Assembly (NCBI RefSeq): GCF_000377505.1
Contig: NZ_KB898185.1
Location: 620,001 to 684,000, forward strand
Length of the DNA stretch: 64,000 nucleotides
Direction of reading: 5' to 3'
Source of the DNA: Paenibacillus massiliensis 2301065 = DSM 16942
Lineage (GTDB): Bacteria > Bacillota > Bacilli > Paenibacillales > Paenibacillaceae
This document shows, in pieces, positions 45,236 through 54,061 of this stretch (the stretch's first letter is position 1; each line of letters begins with the position of its first letter). Below the pieces are notes generated by a model. That model saw only the letters and a list, made by a program, of their open reading frames with translations. It was not told the DNA's origin and did not search any database. The position numbers and the translations under genes are program-made.

Positions 45236-46810
45236 TTATATATTGTGTTTTTTTCGATATTCCCCTGGGGACATTCCCGTTGCTTGCTTGAACTGCCGAT
45301 TGAAGTAAATGATATTCTTATAGCCGACTCGCTCGGCAATCTCATAGATCTTAAGTGATGGCTCCGCCAGCAGCTCGCATACGCGCTGCATGCGCTGCTC
45401 AAGAAGAAAATCACTGAAGTTCATGCCCGTGTCTTCCTTGAACAGATGCCCCAGGTAGTTCGGCGAGAAGTTAAAATAGGCTGCGACCTCCTTGAGCGTC
45501 ACCTTGTATTCAATTCTCAGCTTGACATAATTCAGAATTTCCTCAATTAGCTTCCGATTGGAATTCGACCGCTTGATGAACAACATCTCAGACAGTTCAA
45601 AAAAACGTCGCCTCAACCAGGACAAAATGTCACTAACCGTCTCAAACTGAAACAGCACCGCTGGTTGATGGGATTCCCATTGAAGTAGCTCATACAAATT
45701 TTCCTTCAATTGCTGTAGCTCGGCATGCAGCTTGGAAGTGATTCTAATGATCAGATTATACACATCATCGAGCTGGTGAATGGGGCGGTTGTGCCCAAAA
45801 ATCTGTAGCAGACAATCATCAATGCCCACCAGGTCATAAGACATTATGGCCTTTAGCATGCGTTCAATCGTCTCATCCAAATTCTCAAGGGGCTGATGAT
45901 GTAATGGCCTCTCAGCCACGTCACGGATCAGTCGATTTTTACCGACTAGCCATTTGGCATTTAGCGCAGCTATCGCTTGATCATAGGATTCAGGAAGCTG
46001 TCTCCAATCATCGGTAGACTTGCCACACCCAACGGTTACTGTCAGCGGAAAGGCGGTAGCTACGGTGAGGATCATTTCTTCCAGCAGGACATTATTTTCC
46101 TCTTCCGTCCCTCTTGCCAGTAGAACAAATCTATAATCCGATGGACTGGCGATGATCGTTCCCAGCCCATTTTCCACAGCGAAATTCTCAATAGACCTGA
46201 GTATCTCACTGGATAATTGGTCACGCTCATTCAAGGGTATATCACGCATTTTCCACTCCACATCATCCAACTCAATGACAGCCACTGCAGCTCCGCCGAG
46301 GACAATCGGCGCTATGATCTGTTGTACATGCTCCTCAACCTCCCTGTGCGATCGCCCACGCAGCCAGCGGAGAAGAAGCGCCTGACTGGCCAACGACAAT
46401 ACCTCATCATCAGACCTCATCTTCTCCCACTCCTGTCTGATCTCGCTACATAACTCAGCCAGCATCTCCTGCAGCTCGTGGTCATCCACAGGCTTCAGTA
46501 AGTAACCAGATGCATGGAGAGACAGCGCCTCTCGTGCATAACCAAAGTCCTCGTGCCCGCTAATAAATATGATTTTAATTCGTGGATTCATTTCCTTCGC
46601 TTTTCGTGCAAATTCGGTCCCTGTCATAATTGGCATTCGGATGTCGGATATCAGCAAGTCAATCCGATGCTCCTTCAATATGTCTAGCGCAGCGAAGCCA
46701 CTGTTCGCCGTCGCAACCACATGAAGTGCCAAGCCGCTACCTGCCACTCTGCGTCGAAGCCATTCCAGGTCGATTCTCTCATCATCAACGAGCAGGGCAT
46801 TTACAATCAT
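45236..46810 (-). CDS. YesN-type response regulator with AraC output
   Basis: Output half of a two-component system. The receiver domain (about 1-120) has the acidic pocket D9/D10 and the phosphorylated aspartate D56 (LLISDIRMP). A long helical linker follows, then an AraC double helix-turn-helix in the last 100 residues (YFNFSPNYLGHLFKEDTG, ending MSPGEYRKKH). The ATG at 46810 has GGAGGAG upstream; a frame from 46831 starts inside that site. It is 25 bp after its kinase and immediately upstream of importer 3, which it most likely activates when galactosides are sensed. Confidence 0.93.
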   Translation of the reverse strand: MIVNALLVDDERIDLEWLRRRVAGSGLALHVVATANSGFAALDILKEHRIDLLISDIRMPIMTGTEFARKAKEMNPRIKIIFISGHEDFGYAREALSLHASGYLLKPVDDHELQEMLAELCSEIRQEWEKMRSDDEVLSLASQALLLRWLRGRSHREVEEHVQQIIAPIVLGGAAVAVIELDDVEWKMRDIPLNERDQLSSEILRSIENFAVENGLGTIIASPSDYRFVLLARGTEEENNVLLEEMILTVATAFPLTVTVGCGKSTDDWRQLPESYDQAIAALNAKWLVGKNRLIRDVAERPLHHQPLENLDETIERMLKAIMSYDLVGIDDCLLQIFGHNRPIHQLDDVYNLIIRITSKLHAELQQLKENLYELLQWESHQPAVLFQFETVSDILSWLRRRFFELSEMLFIKRSNSNRKLIEEILNYVKLRIEYKVTLKEVAAYFNFSPNYLGHLFKEDTGMNFSDFLLEQRMQRVCELLAEPSLKIYEIAERVGYKNIIYFNRQFKQATGMSPGEYRKKHNI

Positions 46811-46834
46811 GTCGTCTCCTCCATTCAGCAAGGC

Positions 46835-48562
46835 TTAGGATATTTCTACATCCGAAGATGGATCTGCAGGTAGTAATATGCGCACCGTTGTACCTCCACC
46901 GTACACGCTTCCGATCTCGATCCCATATTCCTGGCCATACCGGAGTTTAATTCTTTCGTTGACGTTCTTCAGCCCATACCCGCCTTCCTTCCCGGCTTCA
47001 GTAAGTATGGAATGAACCGTGTCCGGCTTCATGCCAACACCGTTGTCAATCACTTCAAGCTCAATAAGGCTACCTACCCTTCGCCCCGTAATCCGGACTG
47101 CGATGGTGTCCCCATACCAGGCATGCTTGAATACATTCTCAACACATGGCTGCAGGATCAGCTTAATGACCGGAATTTCTAATATGTCAGGGTCCACGTC
47201 TTTAGTAAAGGTAAAGGCATCAACATATTTGACTCTCTGAATATTCATATACGTCTCCACCTGCTCCAGCTCCTTGCCAATGGGTATGAGCACATTCCCC
47301 TGGTTGAGCGTAAGACGATAAAATTTCGACAACCCCTTAACCATTTCAGTAACTTGAGCGGTCTCTCCAAGGTTTGCAAGACTGCTAATCGTAGACAATG
47401 TGTTGTACAGAAAATGTGGATTAATCTGCGCCTGTAGCGCGTCAAGCTCAGCCTGTTTACGGCGAATGCCCTGTATGTAGACATTACTGATTAGCTCTTG
47501 AATATTCGTAGCCATAGCATTGAACGCATCAGCAATACGACTGAACTCGTCGTTGCCATGGATACGAAGCCGCTGCTCAAACCCGCCGCTTTCAAACGTT
47601 CGAACAAGCGATATGATTTTCCCCATTTTCCGGCCTGAAAGTCTGGCTAACACGTAGCCGATCAACACCATCACCAGAAAACTGATGGTACACACAGCCA
47701 GGATGACCCATTGAAGACGACGGGCATCCTTTCGCAAATAGTCTTGGGGCACCCAGGTTTCGATGACCAGATCCGTTCCAGCTACCTCCTCCTTCAGGGT
47801 AAGATAGGAGCTAGCTTGCTCCAGTTCCACCCCCGTGCCACCACGCTCGTACAACACCACACCTGTAGTCCCCTCAACGAGCCGCATAGTGATACCATCT
47901 TCCTCCGGAAACGACACATGGTCCCCAACCAAATCACCGAGCCCGACTGTAATTCGCAGCGTACCGCTGACCTGATAATCGTTAAAAGACAACATCCGGC
48001 GCACATGAGAAATATGGCTTAGCTCCTGATCCGACTCAACCTGCATCCAGCGATTGTCGCGTCCGTTCAAGATCGCCGGCAGCCAATCGCTATCCTTAAT
48101 CTCATTCGAGGATAAGATATAATAATCGCTCTCCTGCAGCGGCTTCGACAGGTCATCCCCCTCTACCACATTCAGATCACTATTATTGGCGTATAGGATG
48201 ATGCGTATCGGATTACCAAATAACTGCAAGGGTGCTTTCATTTGTGGAACGATGTGATCCAGCATGGTCAGATACATTTCATAGGGATCGCCTTTCTTCT
48301 GCAGGGCACGCTGAAAAGCTGCGCTGCTGAACAGCGTGTCGGATATGCGCTGAATCTCGTCTAATTGGTACTTCAGGTTACCACTTGTCTGGGTCATTAC
48401 TGTCCGAATGTTGGACTCAGCAATCTCTGTGCGCGACTCCGTCAGTACTATAAATGAGAAATAGCCGATGGCCACATCGGTTACGAGGACAAGCAACAGG
48501 TAGGAGATCATCATTCTGTACGTATAAGGGATTATTTTCTTTTTATGTATCACTCGGCTCAA
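46835..48562 (-). CDS. YesM-type sensor histidine kinase
   Basis: Membrane kinase partner of the response regulator. TM at about 20-40, extracytoplasmic cache-like domain (about 45-290), TM at about 295-315, HAMP, then the His_kinase domain with its phospho-accepting histidine in QINPHFLYNTLS and an ATP-binding domain (DNGVGMKPD, GGYGLKNVNERI). The best start is TTG at 48562, 6 nt after GAGGTGGGG; a GTG at 48574 overlaps that site. It probably detects the importer 3 sugar, either directly or through the binding protein, which is known for related YesM systems but not shown here. Confidence 0.93.
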   Translation of the reverse strand: MSRVIHKKKIIPYTYRMMISYLLLVLVTDVAIGYFSFIVLTESRTEIAESNIRTVMTQTSGNLKYQLDEIQRISDTLFSSAAFQRALQKKGDPYEMYLTMLDHIVPQMKAPLQLFGNPIRIILYANNSDLNVVEGDDLSKPLQESDYYILSSNEIKDSDWLPAILNGRDNRWMQVESDQELSHISHVRRMLSFNDYQVSGTLRITVGLGDLVGDHVSFPEEDGITMRLVEGTTGVVLYERGGTGVELEQASSYLTLKEEVAGTDLVIETWVPQDYLRKDARRLQWVILAVCTISFLVMVLIGYVLARLSGRKMGKIISLVRTFESGGFEQRLRIHGNDEFSRIADAFNAMATNIQELISNVYIQGIRRKQAELDALQAQINPHFLYNTLSTISSLANLGETAQVTEMVKGLSKFYRLTLNQGNVLIPIGKELEQVETYMNIQRVKYVDAFTFTKDVDPDILEIPVIKLILQPCVENVFKHAWYGDTIAVRITGRRVGSLIELEVIDNGVGMKPDTVHSILTEAGKEGGYGLKNVNERIKLRYGQEYGIEIGSVYGGGTTVRILLPADPSSDVEIS

Positions 48563-48649
48563 ATCTGTCCCCACCTCATCGCTTGGATTATCTACAGGTC
48601 TCTAATGGGGTAAATGGCTTATCATGCGTCCTTGCTCCATACGCCTCAT

Positions 48650-48672
48650 AGGCCGATCTCATTGATCGGCCT
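48650..48672. terminator. Hairpin between the second GH2 gene and the kinase gene
   Basis: AGGCCGATC (48650-48658) pairs perfectly with GATCGGCCT (48664-48672). There is no clear T-run, so termination may be partial and the kinase could be partly transcribed from the GH2 promoter. Confidence 0.5.
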
Positions 48673-48830
48673 TATTGGCTACCTAAGCTACCTTAATCAT
48701 ATCATTCGGTCATATCTCATCGGTAGCATCTCAACCAGTCACACCTCATCATTATATCCAACTTCATAGATTCATGGCATGGAGTTAACCAATGAAAAGT
48801 AATACTATATCTACGAGGGTTACCCCATTC

Positions 48831-50807
48831 TCATATTTCCATAAATTCAATCAGTTCACCATACACTACAGAGAAGCCAGTTGGCCTATGAATCTGAAGG
48901 AAGCTTTGTTGCCAATGGTCTGTAGCGATGCCATCAAGACTCACTACATAGCTCTTACCTGGCAACATGTTAGGAAGTGTGATGCTCGTGTTCCCTCCGT
49001 CTGGTTCATGTACTGTTAATGTATACCCTGTCAAAGTGTAGCTAGGAATACTATCACGAATGGTAATACTTAGCTCAAGCCCATCCTTTTCCGGCTTCCA
49101 GGCAGCGCTTAGTTCCAATGGAGAGCCCAATTCTCTCAGCACCTCATAGGACGGCTTTGGCATTCCGTAGCAATCCATAGATCCATGTATACGCTGTCGA
49201 AGTCTTCCCTCTCCATCCTCACCCATCTGCGTGCGATAGTCGTTCAAGCTGAAATAGATGAGTGCTGCAATGCCAGGGTGCTTGCGGTACTCCAGGGTAT
49301 TCTCTACCAGAATCTCTCCACGTCGTGCATCTCCACCTGAAAATGCTGGTTCACACAATCCGAATTCCGCTACAATAATAGGTTGATCAGGATAGTCCTC
49401 GCCTATGCTCCGAATGACGGCAGGGCGCTCCAGATCCCCATGCCATGTTCCAATATAATCATTCCACATAATTACATCGCCCACCCCGGTTGCATCTAGC
49501 CCAGGATTCTCATGAACCGTATTAGATACGTAGTTAATGAACCTTGTATCATCTATTTCGTGCACCAGCGATTTTAGCTTCCTGAAAAAGTGAACCGTAA
49601 CTGGAGACTGTCCATTGACCTCATTACCTAATCCCCAGGCATAAATACAAGGATGGTTATAATGGCGATGGATCATCTCCGAGGCGTGCTGTATGGAGCG
49701 CTCCAGCCAGGTATCATCAGGATCTGCTGGTGTCTGCCAATGCGGAATCTCCTCCTGCACAAGCAAGCCATGACGATCACACCAGTCCAGAAGCTTGCTA
49801 TCTTGCTGCCAATGAAAACGGGTAATTACGCAATTCGCATGCTTGATATGTTCAAGCATCTCAATCCATTGCTCTTCCGTCTCTGCCATTCCGTGATCTG
49901 GATGCGACCCTGGCATCCACTCTACACCCATTAATCGCACAGGCTCTCGATTCAATAGCAGCAGATTACCTTGTGCTTGAATCTCCCTAAAGCCTATGGT
50001 TCCCTTCCATTCATCGGTCATGAGTCCTTGGCATGTTAAAGAGATGGAGACGGTATATAGGTGGGGATGATCAAAATGCCACAAATGCGGTCGCTCTACT
50101 CGGATCTCGGGTAGCTGTACTGGATTCCCCTTCGGTATTATCTCTATTTCTTGCTGAGCAATAAGGCTGTCTTCTCTGAAAATGCCTATCTTCATTGTCA
50201 AAGGTACGTCCAATTGGGCGGATTTCTCCGTAGTTAAAAAAACATCACCAGATAATACACCATAGGCAGCACTATCGCCCTCATCCGTAAATACAGGTAC
50301 AGCCTTGAGCTTGGTATAATCCATCGCATATTGTCCTGTGACGATCAGCGATACGCCGCGAATAATCCCGCCATCATCAGGCCAATCGAAGCTATTGCTT
50401 AACGGAAGCGCCGTCATGCTGTTCTCATTATTGACTGACACCACGATCAAATTGTCTTGACCAGGAGCAATAAGTCCTGTCACATCCAATACAAAGGAGG
50501 TGTAGCCGGCATTGGCATGCTCACCTGCATGCTGCCCATTAACCCAGACCGTGGCATCGTGGTAGACAGCATCGAATTGTAATCGGAGCAGCTGCCCTTC
50601 CCATTCCGGTTGACCAAATAAGGAATAGGAATACCAGCCCGTACCTCTGAACTCCTCCAGCCCTTCCTGTACGTTCCAGGTGTGTGGGATGCTGACTTCT
50701 TGAGCATCTGGAAGCCCATGCTCATACCAGTTCTGCATGCTTCCTTCGCTCGTAGGGTCTACTTGGAACTTCCAAATCTCGCTAAGGGGATAACTGAATC
50801 TCGCCAT
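48831..50807 (-). CDS. Glycoside hydrolase family 2, beta-galactosidase/glucuronidase-like
   Basis: A second GH2 enzyme, 658 residues, cytoplasmic. Sugar-binding jelly roll (about 1-165), immunoglobulin-like domain (about 165-280), TIM barrel (about 280-570) and a short C-terminal beta domain. Acid/base E396 (WGLGNEVNG) and nucleophile E481 (IVAEFGLCEP) are present. I choose the ATG at 50807, 8 nt after GGAGG; the frame is open back to 50915 but that stretch lacks a ribosome binding site and family similarity. Lying just upstream of the yesMN-importer-GH42 set, it probably acts on the same galactoside or on a uronide. Confidence 0.9.
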   Translation of the reverse strand: MARFSYPLSEIWKFQVDPTSEGSMQNWYEHGLPDAQEVSIPHTWNVQEGLEEFRGTGWYSYSLFGQPEWEGQLLRLQFDAVYHDATVWVNGQHAGEHANAGYTSFVLDVTGLIAPGQDNLIVVSVNNENSMTALPLSNSFDWPDDGGIIRGVSLIVTGQYAMDYTKLKAVPVFTDEGDSAAYGVLSGDVFLTTEKSAQLDVPLTMKIGIFREDSLIAQQEIEIIPKGNPVQLPEIRVERPHLWHFDHPHLYTVSISLTCQGLMTDEWKGTIGFREIQAQGNLLLLNREPVRLMGVEWMPGSHPDHGMAETEEQWIEMLEHIKHANCVITRFHWQQDSKLLDWCDRHGLLVQEEIPHWQTPADPDDTWLERSIQHASEMIHRHYNHPCIYAWGLGNEVNGQSPVTVHFFRKLKSLVHEIDDTRFINYVSNTVHENPGLDATGVGDVIMWNDYIGTWHGDLERPAVIRSIGEDYPDQPIIVAEFGLCEPAFSGGDARRGEILVENTLEYRKHPGIAALIYFSLNDYRTQMGEDGEGRLRQRIHGSMDCYGMPKPSYEVLRELGSPLELSAAWKPEKDGLELSITIRDSIPSYTLTGYTLTVHEPDGGNTSITLPNMLPGKSYVVSLDGIATDHWQQSFLQIHRPTGFSVVYGELIEFMEI

Positions 50808-50936
50808 GATTGATTTCCTCCATACTCTTTCTGATTCGCTATGTCGTGCCTCTGCTCTATTGAGTACTGCTGCCTTTATATCTTTGCATGAAAGTATGGA
50901 GTTGAAATAGTTCAATCATGCTGAAAAACAGAAGGA

Positions 50937-52109
50937 TTATGCTACAATTCTCTTTTTGCCCATTTTTTTAAATAAGAAGCTGGCAAGAAGTAAAGCTGTG
51001 CTTACAGCGGCAAAACCCAGCCAATTCAAATACAGGACAGATGTACGGCTGATGACCAGCCCACCTAATCCAGATCCCAGTGCAAAGCCAAATTGAATGA
51101 ACGAAGTATTTACGCTCAGGGCAATGTCGGGATTTCGAGGCGCTAAAGTTACCAGATATAGTTGCTGCGCAGGGGAAATACTCCACGTTGCTAGCATGAA
51201 GATCATTAAAACCAAGATCAATACATAGAGATTGACACCGGCTAGAGCGAATAAAAGAAGTGTCGCCCCTTGTAACAGCAGCCCCAGACAAATTGTAAAT
51301 TTCGAGCCCTTGGCATCTGCCAGCTGTCCACCCACTTTTGACCCAACGAAGCTACAAATTCCCGCCAGGAACAGAACCCCGCTAATTTCCGTAATAGACA
51401 GTGAGGATGTGGCTTGCAAGAAAGGCGTAATATAAGTGAACAGTGTAGAATAGCCTCCGACATACAATAAAGTAATGACCAGGGCAGTCAGAACCGTTGA
51501 ACTCTTCAGCATAGAGAGCTGCATTCCGAGCGTAACTTTTTCTTCTTCTTTGATTGCCGGAACCTTGTTATAGATGATAACTAATGGCAGAATGCTTAGT
51601 ACACCAATGAAAATAAAAAGATTCCTCCATCCAAACATCTCACTAAAAAATGTGCCAATAGGAACGCCGAGCACTAGCGAGCTGCTAAGCCCCATCAGAA
51701 TAATACCGATGGCGTTACCTCTTTTCTCATGTTCCACGAGTCGTGTCGCTATTGCCATGGCTACTACGGTAGTGATACCTCCACTAGCTCCCTGAATCAT
51801 TCGAATCCATAATAATGTTTCGTAGGAGAGATCCACCAGCATCATTCCGTTACTCACGATAAACACACCCAGAGTGGACATTAATAGCTTCTTGCGATCT
51901 ATATTGATCGTGAGTGCAATGAGAATCGGTGTGATCATGGCCGCTGCGAGAGCAAACACCGTCACCAGCAACCCTGCCTCGGAGGTAGATACTTTCAAGT
52001 CCGTAGCGATCATCTCAATGACTCCAGTAATAATGTATTCAATGGTCCCGATCAGAAAAACAGCCAGTGCGAGGACATAGATGATCAGTTTGTTTTTCAA
52101 TCCACTCAC
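50937..52109 (-). CDS. MFS drug-efflux-like transporter (AraJ/YdhP group)
   Basis: A 390-residue, 12-TM antiporter of the DHA1 kind, with the N-terminal AVFLIGTIEYIITGVIEMIA pattern and motif C-like GVPIGTFFSEMFGWRNLF. Members export drugs, sugars or other small molecules using the proton gradient. The start overlaps the MerR gene by 4 bp (ATGA type), so the two are translationally coupled and the MerR protein probably induces the pump. Substrate unknown. Confidence 0.88.
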   Translation of the reverse strand: MSGLKNKLIIYVLALAVFLIGTIEYIITGVIEMIATDLKVSTSEAGLLVTVFALAAAMITPILIALTINIDRKKLLMSTLGVFIVSNGMMLVDLSYETLLWIRMIQGASGGITTVVAMAIATRLVEHEKRGNAIGIILMGLSSSLVLGVPIGTFFSEMFGWRNLFIFIGVLSILPLVIIYNKVPAIKEEEKVTLGMQLSMLKSSTVLTALVITLLYVGGYSTLFTYITPFLQATSSLSITEISGVLFLAGICSFVGSKVGGQLADAKGSKFTICLGLLLQGATLLLFALAGVNLYVLILVLMIFMLATWSISPAQQLYLVTLAPRNPDIALSVNTSFIQFGFALGSGLGGLVISRTSVLYLNWLGFAAVSTALLLASFLFKKMGKKRIVA

Positions 52110-52942
52110 TCCTCCTTGCCCAGTTCGCTATATCGTATTGGAATTTGTATTTCTATCAATTGTGCATCCTGTTCTGAAGTTAACGAATAATACAGCTCCC
52201 TACCGGATTCGCTTTCCTTGATCTGATAGTGATGTCTCTCAATCCATCTAGCTAAATGAACACAAGCTGCACAATCAAAATGAGTATTGGAATGAAAAGC
52301 CATCGTGGCCATCATCGGCTCAGGAGGAAGAGTCCGTAGCTGAAAAGGCTCTGGGTACGATCGCAGCTCACAGGTTACAAAATAACCGACTTCAAATTCA
52401 AACTCATCCTCTTTTCCGTCGATTTCTTTCCACAAAACAACCTGCGGACCTTGAATCCATTGGCGAATTTCCTTTGTTAATAACTGCTCCAACCGACAAA
52501 GCAAATCTGGAATGTCCTCTTCTCTCCCGCATGCGGTCTGAAAAAGAAACTGCCTGGTCTCTTCTGCTTTGACTCTGACGTCTTGCTCTGTCTCAAATTG
52601 TCCCTCTTGTTCTATAAGCTGCATACGCTCCTCAATCCTGATGAGTCTGGCTTGTTCCATGTCAATGATTTGCTGGATTTCACTTCTTTTCAGCTTGAAC
52701 ATCCCCTGGATGTTCTCCAATGAAATATCTTCCTGCAGCAGCTGTGCAATTTGTGGCAATGTGAAGCCCAATTCCTTGTAGATTAAGATTCGATTGAGCT
52801 CCAGAAGCTGATCAGCGGAATAGTAACGATAGCCAGTATCGTGATCCACCCTTCTCGGCTTCAGTATCCCAATCTGGTCATAATAACGAAGTGTTTTTAA
52901 GGAGACCTTACTTAGCCTTGCAAACTCACTGATTTTAAACAA
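52106..52942 (-). CDS. MerR-family multidrug-type regulator (BmrR-like)
   Basis: A 278-residue MerR regulator: winged helix (about 1-72, with SEFARLSKVSLKTLRYYDQIGILKP), dimerisation coiled coil (about 75-120) and a C-terminal GyrI/BmrR-like ligand domain (about 125-275). Such proteins twist overlong promoter spacers to start transcription when a ligand binds. It sits first in an operon with the MFS pump, behind a 20-bp-spaced promoter that contains an inverted repeat. Confidence 0.92.
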   Translation of the reverse strand: MFKISEFARLSKVSLKTLRYYDQIGILKPRRVDHDTGYRYYSADQLLELNRILIYKELGFTLPQIAQLLQEDISLENIQGMFKLKRSEIQQIIDMEQARLIRIEERMQLIEQEGQFETEQDVRVKAEETRQFLFQTACGREEDIPDLLCRLEQLLTKEIRQWIQGPQVVLWKEIDGKEDEFEFEVGYFVTCELRSYPEPFQLRTLPPEPMMATMAFHSNTHFDCAACVHLARWIERHHYQIKESESGRELYYSLTSEQDAQLIEIQIPIRYSELGKEE

Positions 52943-52971
52943 AATATCACCTCCGCTCTAAATATAATAGG

Positions 52972-53003
52972 AGTATATAGGTTCCCGTGCAGGGGAAAGT
53001 CAA
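52972..53003 (-). promoter_or_regulatory. MerR-type promoter with 20-bp spacer
   Basis: On the minus strand TTGACT (53003-52998) and TATACT (52977-52972) are 20 bp apart, longer than the ideal 17. The spacer contains TTCCC-N6-GGGAA, a perfect inverted repeat. This is the hallmark of MerR-activated promoters, so the regulator most likely controls itself and the pump. Confidence 0.78.
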
Positions 53004-53046
53004 GTACGGAGTAGTACTAGCCATATCACACTGTCCTTTAGCGAAC

Positions 53047-53073
53047 AAAAGGATGCCACTGATCACGGCATCC
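53047..53073 (-). terminator. Terminator of the NTF2-like gene
   Basis: GGATGCC (53051-53057) pairs with GGCATCC (53067-53073), followed on the minus strand by TTTT. It lies about 80 bp past the stop of the 53155 gene. Confidence 0.72.
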
Positions 53074-53154
53074 TCTTGGTATTCATTCATTATAAATGAT
53101 TGAATCTTAACAGCCTAAGTTCAATCAATAAAGTACTTTATTGTCGTTTGGCAC

Positions 53155-53526
53155 TTATTTATAATTCCGAAATGCATTTGGGTCCTCTTGGATATTCTCC
53201 AGATATACAATCTTGCCTGCTTCATTCAGCCTGGCAATGTCAATGCCGGTTCTGGCATATACTGTGCCATCTGCAGCTTGCCCACATACGGCCCAATTTG
53301 TCCGGTAGCTGCCGTCCGGCTGCAGTTCCCATTGATCCCACATATGCTTGACATCACTGTTGTACTCATAGAAAGCCTTCATAAAGCCTTCAAAGCCTGT
53401 TCTAGTCGTACCGTTAAGTACGATCTCGGCATCAGGTGTGAACATGGAGAGCAGATCGTCCATCGCACGTTGCTCTGTGCGGGAAGCGTCAAACAAGCGG
53501 AAATAGTTATTCAAAATAGTAGTCAT
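53155..53526 (-). CDS. SnoaL/NTF2-like small protein
   Basis: A 123-residue cone-fold protein of the SnoaL-like group (LFDASRTEQRAMDDLLSMFTPDAEIVLNG ..., in part, then TGFEGFMKAFYEYNSDVKHM and W-rich strands). Members are isomerases, dehydratases or ligand carriers; the function is not set by sequence. It is divergent from an ArsR-type regulator across 150 bp containing a perfect palindrome, so it is probably that regulator's target. The start has GGAGGAAC upstream. Confidence 0.82.
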   Translation of the reverse strand: MTTILNNYFRLFDASRTEQRAMDDLLSMFTPDAEIVLNGTTRTGFEGFMKAFYEYNSDVKHMWDQWELQPDGSYRTNWAVCGQAADGTVYARTGIDIARLNEAGKIVYLENIQEDPNAFRNYK

Positions 53527-53558
53527 GATGTTCCTCCAGGTAAAAGTGTTTCATCTTA

Positions 53559-53576
53559 GTTCGATAAATTTCGAAC
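53559..53576. promoter_or_regulatory. Palindromic operator between the NTF2-like and ArsR genes
   Basis: GTTCGATAAATTTCGAAC is an inverted repeat with 6-bp arms and 6-bp spacer, 33 bp before the NTF2-like start. Another GTTCGAA half lies at about 53622. Both fit a small winged-helix repressor acting on both divergent genes. Confidence 0.6.
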
Positions 53577-53676
53577 CAACGTTAATCACAATAACATAAC
53601 CGTTAGCCCATCACAACCCTCAGTTCGAAAATAATCAAACATTGAAACAGCAAGCCCCCTGTGTTACCGTAATGTT

Positions 53677-53991
53677 ATGAGAACACCAACGATCCCAGAT
53701 GCCACTACCCTAAAGCTGACGACCGTCTTCAACGCACTTGGAGATCCGATTCGCATGAAGATCGCCTATTGCTTAGCTAGCTCAGGCGAGAAGAACTGTT
53801 CCGCCTTTGAAGTAGGTCATATATCCAAATCAACGTTGTCCCATCACATCAAGATTTTACGAGAAGCAGGAGTCATTCAACCACGAATTGAAGGAAAGCA
53901 ACATTACTACTCTATTCGGAAGGCGGATTTGAATCATCGTTTCCCTGGAATTGTGGACCTGATTATAGCTGAGGGCGGGGAAGAAAAGTAG
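53677..53991 (+). CDS. ArsR-family winged-helix regulator
   Basis: A 104-residue repressor with the winged helix (ALGDPIRMKIAYCLA, STLSHHIKILREAGVIQ, GKQHYYSI). The typical metal-binding Cys pair of ArsR/SmtB (CxC in helix 3) is not present, although two other cysteines occur, so the ligand may be something other than a metal. The start follows a weak ribosome binding site. It is divergent from the NTF2-like gene and probably represses both. Confidence 0.86.
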   Translation: MRTPTIPDATTLKLTTVFNALGDPIRMKIAYCLASSGEKNCSAFEVGHISKSTLSHHIKILREAGVIQPRIEGKQHYYSIRKADLNHRFPGIVDLIIAEGGEEK

Positions 53992-54017
53992 CAACGCTAG
54001 TATGTTCATTCAGATAG

Positions 54018-54050
54018 CAAAAACTCTGCCAGCAACTAGCCAGCAGAGCT
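54018..54050 (-). terminator. Terminator of cohesin-dockerin gene A
   Basis: CTCTGC (54024-54029) pairs with GCAGAG (54043-54048), with an inner stem, and TTTTTG follows on the minus strand. Very similar hairpins close gene B and occur at the right edge of the window. Confidence 0.78.
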
Positions 54051-54061
54051 CTGTTTAATTC

